Assembly (NCBI GenBank): GCA_027382625.1
Contig: JAJKFJ010009142.1
Location: forward strand, 1-14,887
Direction: 5' to 3'
From: Tetmemena sp. SeJ-2015
Lineage: Eukaryota > Ciliophora > Spirotrichea > Sporadotrichida > Oxytrichidae
DNA length: 14,887 nt
The notes under the pieces are model-generated. The model was not told the DNA's origin. It saw only the letters and a list, made by a program, of their open reading frames with translations, and searched no databases. Shown piece after piece: positions 1 through 9,100 of the stretch. Position 1 is the first letter of the stretch, and each line of letters begins with the position of its first letter. The translations under genes and the position numbers were made by a program.

Positions 1-137
1 GGATGGATCATGTAGTTATTTTTGAGTAATTTCGCGTTTGACTCGCATGATTATAAGTATTAATAAAGAAATTAATTATACACAACTTATTTTCACTTTC
101 TTATCATATTATGGGGTTTTGATTAAATCTTGTTTCA
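1..137. other. AT-rich edge, no gene assigned
   Basis: No supported coding segment is visible here. The reading frame of the minus-strand gene to the right meets TGA at 135-137, so this stretch is either an IES of that gene or flanking germline DNA. Later segments of the gene probably lie beyond the window. Confidence 0.4.
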
Positions 138-752
138 TATTTTATTAAACTATCCTTATAATTGTCGAGGAAATAAATTTTTTAAATTTAAGCTAAAAAT
201 AACTGTGACTTTTTTTATGCTTGACAAAATTATTTTTAAATTAATTCTTCGCTATATTAAGGTAGCTAAAATCTCATAATCTTTCCATTCATGAAGCCTT
301 AAGTGGACAATTTGAAGGTTCTTAGCAAATTTTAGCTTGCTCAATAAATATATAGGACCTTATTTTTCAAAAAAATGGTCATTTTTTGTATAATCAAGAA
401 TCAAACAAAGTCTTAATTCTTGATTTCTTGACATAAGTATTTCAAAATGTTTTAATGCATAATCTGTTAGAATGCCATTTTAATTTTTGAAATTTCATAT
501 TTTAAATGTGAGGTTGTTTGTATAATGAATATTAGATTCATAAACTATTTTGATTTCTGTGCGAGAAAGCTTTAAAATTTTAGTAATCAGCAACTAAAAT
601 TAGAGGTGTCTATATATCTCTATTCTTAAATATTTAGGAAGAGTTAATTTGAGCTTTCGTTATTTTTTACTTTCAAAAGCTCTTGATACATCTAGCAATA
701 TTTCATTATTCTGCTTATTTTCATTTTAGATTTGAGAGAAAGAGCAACCCAT
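138..752 (-). CDS. F-box/LRR-like protein, 5' part (paralogue A), partial
   Basis: Read on the minus strand with TAA/TAG=Gln. The ATG at 752-750 opens MGCSFSQIQNENKQNNEILL, followed by a helix-rich block (KYLRIEIYRHLQF, ITKILKLSRTEIKIVYE) and then leucine-rich stretches (MSRNQELRLC, KFAKNLQIVHLRLHEWKDYE). The same order of motifs occurs in the gene starting at 5211, so this is a conserved coding family and not random open frame. The first block resembles an F-box and the later part degenerate leucine-rich repeats; this would suggest a ubiquitin-ligase adaptor, but the F-box call is inference. MGCS is a good N-myristoylation/palmitoylation start. An in-frame TGA lies at 495-497 between two conserved blocks. 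I found no in-phase pointer pair that removes it, so it marks either an unresolved IES or a disabling mutation. The protein continues past the left edge. Confidence 0.68.
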
Positions 753-1543
753 ATATTTATTGGATTATTTTTAAAGTCTGAATTAATTTTAAAAATATTA
801 TTATAAATTAATACGGGCAAGATCTAAAATTTTAGATTTAAAATTTAAGATATATTACACATATCATTATAAAGAGGTTTATTGATAATTTTAATCTTCT
901 AGGATTTGATCTTTATGAATGATCTTCCCATCTTTTTCTTTCTTTAGTGTGGATAATGAAAAATATAATTAAAAATGAAATTCCAAAGTCATAATTAATT
1001 AAAAAGAATTATAATTCATAATGAATATTCGCAGAAAAATTATTAGAAAGAAAGACGAATTTTAAAATTTAAACATTTTAAAACATAAACTTTTCAATTT
1101 TTAAAGTAATGTCATTTTATCCTTATAATGAAACTTTAACTTTACTATTTAATTTGATGATTGTATAGAGTCGAATTTATATAAATAAATCTCTGATGAT
1201 CCTTAAACATAGTGATTTCTAATTAATTTAAGAATATGACATTCCTACAATTTCATCATCATTTTAATAATTTTCAAAAATTAGTTAATAATTATTTGCC
1301 AAAATAAATTTAAGATATTCAAAGCTTTGTCAATATATAAGAACTTCAGAACTTTTAATAACTATCATACATTTTTGATTATCTTTATTATTGATAGGTT
1401 TGAAAATAAATTAAATATATTCAAAGCTAAAATATTAAAAGCATTTAAGAATTTGGTTAGTTCACATTATTTAACTTTCAAGCAATAAAAATTTCGTGTA
1501 ATTTCTATTTAAAACTTACTCCTTAAAATTAATTGAACTTTCA
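753..1543. other. AT-rich spacer between two minus-strand genes
   Basis: About 790 bp of strongly AT-rich sequence between the start of paralogue A and the TGA (1541-1543) that closes the open frame to the right. Short TGA-free frames exist but none shows conserved motifs. I see no promoter element I can name. Confidence 0.5.
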
Positions 1544-2188
1544 ACTAGTTTATTTTATCTTTATATATTTTATTTAAAAATAGATTTCCAAATGGATTTG
1601 TCTTATACTAATTATTGACACATTCATTTAATACCATTTTAATTTTTTAATTTAATCTTACTGCTTATAAATGGTATTCTCTTCAATTCTTACTTCCTCA
1701 TACTGCTGTTTTGGTCTCACTTTGATTTAAGATGGCTTTTTACCATCATGGTTGTAATAATTTATAATTTTTTGAGTTTCAAAGTAGTTTTAATTTATTA
1801 AAATTTCATCTGCTTTTATATTTATTTTATAAAGTTACCTTTCATCGTCAAACGGTTTTTAAATGTTTATATCTTTTAAAAATTCGTGCAGATCTATACA
1901 ACCAATCACATTTTCTAAATCTATTTCTAAAAAATTAGGCTTTTGATCAGATAAGCATTCTATTTCTCTTAATTATAATTGATTCATAAGTCGAGAGAGT
2001 ATAATAAAACTATAATCAAAAACATGAATGAATATGTCATTTGAATTTTAGTTCTCCTTTAACATAATTATTCTAAGATGCTTTAAAATAAATTTTAGTA
2101 TTCCTTGGGCTAATTTAATGCTTGCTTCAGATAATATAGCCTCCAGAAATATTAAAGAGGATATCTTTCTTCTATATTTTTTATTCCT
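1544..2188 (-). CDS. Long MDS-like open frame, leucine-rich, probable 3' part of paralogue B
   Basis: A frame of 215 codons is free of TGA from 2188 to 1544 on the minus strand (TGA at 2191-2189 and 1543-1541). The product looks like protein: alternating Leu/Ile early (ILKFILKHLRIIMLKENQN, LMNQLQLREIECLSD), then charged text (VRPKQQYEEVRIEENTIYKQ). The early part fits degenerate leucine-rich repeats. It lies downstream on the same strand as the F-box-like gene starting at 5211, so I infer that it belongs to that gene. An overlapping frame (about 2245-2105, containing NEPQRNKIITSLKE) is also protein-like, so a segment junction may lie near 2150. No pointer was confirmed. It could instead be an independent gene. 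Confidence 0.55.
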
Positions 2189-4065
2189 TCAAAGAAGTGA
2201 TTATCTTATTTCTTTGAGGCTCATTAAACGGAAATAAACCTAGCCAGATAAAGAAAAATGAATTTATTCTAAAATTTTAATTTGTTCTAAAAGCCGATGA
2301 AAAATATAAATAATTTTTATTGATAAAAGTGATGAGAAAGTTAGCATTTTATTTGAGAAAATACAAGATTAAAAAGAATGTGAAGACAATAAATTGACTC
2401 GAGGGAAATCATTATATGAGATTAAAAATTTCACCTTCAATTAAAATTTATCTATAATAAATTAGATAGTCCTATAACTTTAGTATCTTTGTAAATTTCT
2501 AATTTTATATACTTTAGTTTCTTCAATTTAGAAACTTAAAAAATATAATATTCAAGGTCTATTTGTTGTAGATTTCCATAATTAAAGTATAGAAGAGATT
2601 TATTACAAAAAATAAATAAAAGAGAACGAAATAGAATTTTATTTATTTAAAATAACTTATTGTGTGGAAATAATACTCATCGAAGTATTCTTCATCAAAA
2701 TGAGTTTATATAAAAACAAATAAATTCTAAAAATAAAATAACTTTATCGGACCTAACAATAATATATCGGCAAAATTATATTTTATAACCCTTAAAAATA
2801 TTACCTTAATAATTTTGTCTTTATATTAATTTCACTTTCATATTAAATTTCATAAATATAAGAGTAAATCTTTCATATTATCACTGCAAGTTTCTAGTAT
2901 TTGTCTCTCAATCTATTAATCTTTTTATTTAAAGAAAAGAAATAAGAAGACTACTTTGTTTAACATAAATATAATTAAATTAAATTAAAAAATTAATGTT
3001 GAGGCCCTCTATTCTGTTTTAATATTTCCCTGCTTCCTTGAAAATCATTAGCAATCACATTTTTTCTCTTAATGTCTTGAATCACTCAGCATTTATCAAA
3101 ACATGAAAGATCATCCTGATGAAATGTATGTCTTATTCTGTTCACTTAGATTAACTGTTAGGAATGTTTAAATTATTTAGAAGAATAATTTTTTCAAGAA
3201 AAAAGTTATATTATTAACTCCAAAAACATTTAAGCTGCTATCTAATTATTAAAATTTGCAAATCATTCAAATTTTACTGCGTTTCTTTCATTTTCTACTG
3301 TTTTAAATGAAAATGACAAAAATCAAATGTAGCTGAGCGAGCATTATATATTTTTTATCAGACTAACTCAAATTTAAATGATAATTTATTTAGAATGCGC
3401 TGAGATTTTTGACAGATCAACAAGATTTGAACAGATCTTATATTTGAACAATCCATTTTTGTCTATAATAGAATAGTGGTAGACTGAAATAAATTAATTT
3501 TTAAAAATACCCTTAAGGGTGCATTTATTTCTTATAATTATTTTTAATTAAATATATTCGGGGAATAAAAATAATAATTTAGACCACCTAAGGAAGAAGT
3601 AAGATTTTGAGGGCATATATGAAATATCACAAATTGATATCAATTTAATATTTAGACAAAAAAATCTTGACTTTTATTATAAATTTAAGTGAAAATGAAA
3701 AGATGAAAGGAATCCCAAGATAATGATCTTAAGATAATTATATCCTATCAATATCGCAAATTTCCTCATATATATATTTATAACCTTTGAATATACACCA
3801 TCTGTCATCTATTAAAATTTAATTATTTTTAATTTTATAACATGAATTTGAAATCACTGAAATCTTTAAAATCTTTGAAATTATTGCAAAAATCAAGTTA
3901 AAAAATTATTTATTCAATAACTTATACAATTTTATTTGAATTTCAATCTTCTTTAATTAATTTTTGACTGATTTTATCGAAATTTTATGATCAAATGTAA
4001 ATAAATATCTTTGTCATTCATAAAAATACCTAAAGAAAAATATTATTAATCCCATATCAAAATTT
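2189..4065. other. Long AT-rich stretch, mostly IES or non-coding
   Basis: Mostly AT-rich with no convincing gene. A minus-strand frame around 3330-3110 (includes TFLTVNLSEQNKTYISSG) is leucine-rich and could be a further segment of the F-box/LRR-like gene, but I found no pointers for it. The rest shows nothing I can support. Confidence 0.4.
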
Positions 4066-4350
4066 TGTCCTAAAATAAAAAATGGATTAATAATAATTTA
4101 TATTTAAATTAGATTTTGTCAATAATGAAATTGTTGCTGTGCAAAGTGATTTGGAAACATTTCATTTCTTCATCATTTATTTAATTTTTATCGATAGACT
4201 CTTTCTTCAAACTTACAATGCATTCTCTTAGATTTAAGTATTAAACGGTTTTGGTTATTTGTAAGATCTAATTTTCATTTAAGCAAACCTTTTCTAATGT
4301 GCAATGCAATAAAAATTTACCTCTTCTTTCTATTATAGTTGAGAATTTAT
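4066..4350 (-). CDS. Leucine-rich-repeat MDS of paralogue B
   Basis: This minus-strand frame has no TGA across the span and contains typical LRR spacing: FLLHCTLEKVCLNENQ followed by ILQITKTVQYLNLRECIVSL, then a charged tail (ESIDKNQINDEEMKCFQ). LxxLxL followed by N or C is the usual LRR signature. It lies about 380 bp downstream of the 5' segment of the gene starting at 5211 and in the same orientation, so it is most likely that gene's next MDS. The exact segment ends and pointers were not resolved. Confidence 0.6.
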
Positions 4351-4724
4351 TTAAAAATTAAATTAATTCATAGTTAATAAAGATTAGATTTAAGGTCTAG
4401 CATTTTAAGCTCTATTAATTCAATATTTATTTTACCAAGTTATTTAATATTCAAAAAAGGTATTTAATTTTAGCCATTTATGCGACGGCTCTCCTACCAG
4501 AGTTCTCTACTCTAAAAATTTAATAAAATTATACACATTTAAATTTTGAAATTTATTGTCCTTTCTTAAAGAAAAAGTGTTTATTTAGTTATAGAAAACC
4601 TTTGAGATCGAAGATTATATATTATTTTTTATTTAATAACATATTTCATCAACTTCATAATTATTTTAACTAAAGAATAAGATTTATTACAATTCTAAAC
4701 TATATTTAAGGGATAAAAATTAAG

Positions 4725-5211
4725 TAATGGCTCCAGTCGAAAAAATCTATGAGGAGCAAATCCAGTCGTTTAGCATTATTTATCAAAGCAAATAAGTAAA
4801 CTGAGCCAAGAGATTCTAATAGTTATTAAGTAAAAACAATTTAAATTGTTTTACATATTCTCAACTTCTGATTTCTTTGCATTAGTTCATCAAACTTGTT
4901 AATATTTTGGTAACTTATAACCTCGGTATTTTTTTTGAATTTATAAATAATCTCCTACAACTGATCTCAGTCATATGTGGTGCACTCATAAACTATATTT
5001 ATTTCAGAGTGTGAGAGTTTAAGTATCTTAGTAACTAGCTCTTCGAAAGTGAGATATTGGTAGATCTCATTTCTTACATATTTTGGAATATAAATTAATG
5101 GAAATGGTTTCAAGATCTTCTCCTTAATTTAATTTTGAGATATTTATTTGACCTCTTGTTAGCTTTTGTTTTTAAAGAGTGAGAGAAATTCCTAGCTTGG
5201 AAAGGATTCAT
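4725..5211 (-). CDS. F-box/LRR-like protein, 5' segment (paralogue B)
   Basis: The ATG at 5211-5209 starts MNPFQARNFSHSLKNKSQQ on the minus strand. Then come IPKYVRNEIYQYLTFEELVT and KILKLSHSEINIVYE, matching paralogue A (start 752) almost residue for residue, and later QNINKFDELMQRNQKLRICK and NAKRLDLLLIDFFDWSH, which match A's MSRNQELRLC and FAKNLQIVHLRLHEW blocks. NEIYQYLTFEELVTKILKLS has the look of an F-box helix pair. Codon use relies on TAA/TAG as Gln throughout. One in-frame TGA lies at 4969-4967. A 6-base IES with pointer GA would remove it and keep the frame, but so small a pointer is weak evidence. The N-terminus differs from A and lacks the MGCS motif. Confidence 0.7.
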
Positions 5212-6107
5212 TCTTTTAAAATGTCTAAGTAGCTCCCATTATTTCAAATTTATTTTTGGGAGGGAATCTTTTTTGGATATTTTGAATTTAATTTTTAATA
5301 CCTAACTATTTTAAATTTATATATTTTACTTTATTACTTTTTCCTCTCAAATTGTTCGAGATAGAGAAATCATAAATTTAAAAAAATAGATAAAAAAAAT
5401 AATTTTATATAAATCTGTCTTTAAAAAAAAGAGTTTTTTTTTTTACCTTTTTTTTGTTAAATTTCAATTTAGTAAGAGAAGATTGATTTATATTCAAAGA
5501 GAATTACTTAATTAGATAGTTCTGTTAACTATAAGAACCTCTGAATCTCAAAATAATTATTGAACTTTAAATAATATTAATTCGTTATTTAATTTGAAAT
5601 CCTAGCCATGGAATAGTAAATTATATATTTTTCAACTCAATTATGTGTGTATTGCATAGAAAGATGTGAGAAACCAAATTTTCTTTAAGCAAAATTAAAT
5701 AGCTCTACAAAAATGTTAGGTTATTCATAATGATCCGTTTTTTTAAGAATAACAAATTTAAAACAAAATATTAGTTTAAAAATATTATAATATTTTCACA
5801 ATTCATATATTTTAGATCTTACTTTAATCTAAAAGCTTTCAATATCATTTCTATATTTTTAACTAAATCTAAAAATAATTTTAACTCAAAATTAAAACTC
5901 ATTGTTTAGAGAAAGTACCCAAATTTTATTTTAAAAATGATTATATTCTTATATTGTAGGTTTTTAAAATACTATAATAAGGTTATTAGAATTATATTTT
6001 TCATTTTAAACTTAAATTTTAACTTAATTTAAGAAATTAGTAAAATATGAATTAACGAATTTAAGAGGAAACTAAAAATACATTTTGGGTTTAAATAAAA
6101 CAGAAGA
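5212..6107. other. AT-rich intergenic region between divergent genes
   Basis: About 900 bp between the 5' end of the minus-strand F-box-like gene and the plus-strand kinase gene. It includes long T runs (about 5434-5457). In the somatic genome this should hold both chromosome ends and short 5' leaders, but I see no telomere repeat or recognisable addition site. No coding segment is supported. Confidence 0.5.
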
Positions 6108-9100
6108 ATGACTACCGCCTAAGTAAAGGTTTCTGCAAATTTTGTCACTATTAAGACAATAACGGAAAGTCTTCCTACTGCATTTTATTGGAGCAGCAAG
6201 GAGGAAAAGTAGAACTGAAAATACAGAATACCATACCAGCACTCACTTCGAATATTTTGCATTTACTGAACAACACAAAGCTAAGAGACTTAGTAAATTG
6301 GCTTTAAATTTCATGCTGAAAAATACTAAGGCCTCCGGATCATACAAGAAATCTTTGGTGTCAATTCGAATTTTTAGTTAAGTTTGTTTAAATTATGGCT
6401 ATTGGCCTTTCCCAGATTTTCCCTAAAAATACATGCTTGGTATGAACTACTTAGTCTTGCATTTGACTCTCAGACACTTAAAAATTTCAACTGTAACTAT
6501 TTCTCCTTTTGACCTCTGATTCTAAAGAGAGGGACTTTAATCCAGATAATACGAGCAAAGACTTAGTAGGCACTTCTGATCTCCCATTATTTCGAAGATC
6601 AGCATAATCCAAGCATCTCATATTACATACTCACATCATTTACCCATAAATATACTGAAGAATTTTTTGATTTAGAGAATTATTTTAGAAATGGAACTAA
6701 AAGACATGGAAAACAAGAGACAGTATTATATATTTTTTCTAGTCTATTTATTCAGAATGCACTTAGTATAGTAGATGAAGCTGTTTTTATCTGTTTAATT
6801 TGTGAATGAGGTAGTTTAAAGGTACAAGTAGAAATGGTTTTGAAATTGAGAGTAGCAAGTAGAAACCTAAATAATAGTGTGATTTAGAATAAATGAAAAA
6901 AAGAAAATCAAAGAAAAGAATTAAGCTTAATTATCTCTCATTTTTTTCATCCTTTTTCATTATTTATTTTAATTTATGTCGCATTATGAGAATTGGGGAT
7001 TACTTAGGTCAAATTCTATACTTACTCGTGAAAGGATGAAATTTTGCACCATAATTATCTTGAGAATTTAAGCGTTGAGGTTAGAGAATGCGAGTACTAA
7101 TAGGACGCTCTGCCATTGTAGCGTTTAATATATGTTTTATAAATTAATTCCAATTACTAATTGACTTTATCATCTATTAAATTCTTACCTATATTATTTT
7201 CATTTCTCTCATGACATGCGCACACCTCTTAATGCTATTTCAGGCTTAGAATAAAATATCTTAATTTGTTTTTGTTGTTGCTTAGTTGAGAACTTGGAAC
7301 ATTTCATTTCAGACCCAGCAGGCCTAAAGTAGCTAAAAACAATCGATAACTCCTCCAAGATTCTGCTATTCTACTTAATAATATAAAGATTAATCCATAA
7401 TGTTTATTTATTCTTGGTGAATGACATTCTTGACTTCTTTTAAATGCAGAATGGCAAGTTTAATATTCAATGCACTTCTATCAATTTTAGATAAGCAATT
7501 GATGATCTCCTAGGTAAACTAATAAAATTATTTTAAAAAAATTATCCTATTAAATAATGTTGTAGTTTATGTTTTAGATATCATGTTTAGAAAAGCAAAT
7601 ACGTATTTACTCAAAAATTGATAAAAATGTGCCTTAGAGTATATGGTTTGATGAGCAAAGAGTTAAATAAGTTATCATGAATCTTGTCTAATAAATATTA
7701 AATGCATTTATTTGATCAATTTATGTCACTAATTCTCTGAAATTTACTTCTACTGGTGAAATTTCCATTTCTGCTAGCTATTAATAAGAGAATATTAATT
7801 ATTAATAAATTATTAAATTAGAAAGTTAAAATTCAGGACGCACACGACCGGCACTAGGCACCGGTCGCCCTTTCCCTGAAGGCTTTCTGGTTTGGTAATC
7901 CATTGGCTGGTGAGTGAGTGCTTAAATGAGGCAAGGGATAATGGCAGCCGAAGCCCTGGGGAAGGTGGCTGAGCTGCTCACTGGAGAGATAATCAAAGGT
8001 GAGTGGTTCCCATTCACCCTCCTAATCCTTGTAGGCGTGGAGGGATGTGATATATGGGCAAACACTCAGTCATGCAGCTGGACAGCGAAGCCAGACGCTA
8101 CGGAGCAGCGACTTGCTCTCGGTCCGAAGCTACCTGATTTTTTTTCTCCTCTTAGGTTTTTTTGGATGGTCAGCAGAAGCCGGGGGCTTCTGCTCAGAAT
8201 GTGAGGTGGCAGGTGGTGCCACGTGTTTAATATCCCTATTCGGCTGGTAGGTTTGTGTGCGTCACAGCAATATCATTGACGTCACGGCCTATCTTATTTA
8301 TGCCGGGGGCCCTTAATTCCCTTAATTATTATAATTATTAATAAAGATGATATAATCTTTAAAGAGACTCAGATTTTACAGATAGCTGTAGCTGATACAG
8401 GTGTTGGTGTGCCAAAAGAGGATAGACCCAAACTGTTTACTCTTTTTGGAAAAGTAGAGGCCACTCATTTGCTCAACACCAAAGGAATAGGCTTAGGATT
8501 ACACATCTGTAGAAAAATAATCTAGGCTTGCGGAGGTGATATTTACTATGATGAAGATTATGGCCAAGGGGCAAGATTCGTGTTTACAATTAAAGCTCTT
8601 GAAAGAGAAAATATATATTTAAAATCTTTTTGGTTTTATCATTATAAATTTGAATATCACTCTTCATAAAACTTAAGCTCTTGAGTCTAAAATGATATAA
8701 TGGGAAAATATTTAATCACCACTTTATATGACTCCTGAGAGAATGGAAGAAGAGGAACCTCTCTAGTTTTAAGACATTAATTGCCAAATGGAAAATTAAT
8801 AATAGGAGAGTGTGAACATGCCACTCTATTCCTCACTCTGTTTCTCTCTTGACTCTCAATAGATGAAAATTGACTTCGCTCCATATACAGACACTGCACC
8901 CTCTATTAAGCCGAAGATAATGCAAAATTAGAAGGGAACTAATTATCTTTTATCTTCATTAAATTTAAAGAGTTCTCTTTCGAAATTCAAACGGTAGTTA
9001 TAAAATAAATCAATATCCTGCCCATCAGACTTAGAATATAAGGAAGGCCCTTAAATTATAGTAGTGGACGATAACATTTTTAACCTATTATATTCGTTGA

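Larger units (their letters stand above)
7810..8331. mobile_element. GC-rich hairpin-rich insertion inside IES 11, probable non-autonomous element
   Basis: A block of about 470 bp (7836-8310) is strikingly GC-rich by eye compared with the AT-rich surroundings. It is bounded by a 14-bp direct repeat that looks like a target-site duplication. A 9-bp inverted match, GACGCACAC (7837-7845) and GTGTGCGTC (8255-8263), lies near its ends, and there are at least four strong internal hairpins. It codes for nothing I recognise: the two open frames inside (7926-8204, 8047-8250) overlap in different frames and have no domain. A 36-bp stretch from 8000 to about 8035 has intron-like ends (GTGAGT...CTAAT...TTGTAG). 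It could be a SINE/MITE-type element, a structured-RNA-derived sequence or a retroelement remnant. Confidence 0.55.
7793..8342 (+). other. Kinase gene IES 11, pointer TATTAAT, carries a GC-rich insertion
   Basis: TATTAAT at 7793-7799 and 8336-8342, in phase, 543 bases removed. Joins SASYQQENI to NKDDIIFKETQILQIAVADT, continuous through the N- to D-box loop. This is by far the longest IES of the gene, and almost all of it is the GC-rich element at 7810-8331. Confidence 0.85.

Noticed and set aside
1021..1090. Plus-strand frame beginning MNIRRKIIRKKDEF
   Set aside because: Short, lysine/asparagine-rich text typical of AT-rich DNA, with no partner segment or conserved motif.
4728..4790. Plus-strand start MAPVEKIYEEQIQSF
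   Set aside because: Attractive at first, but it is antisense to the segment of paralogue B whose protein matches paralogue A.
7926..8250. Two overlapping plus-strand open frames (7926-8204 and 8047-8250) as small proteins
   Set aside because: They exist only because the block is GC-rich; they overlap in different frames, show no domain and lie inside a sequence removed with the IES.
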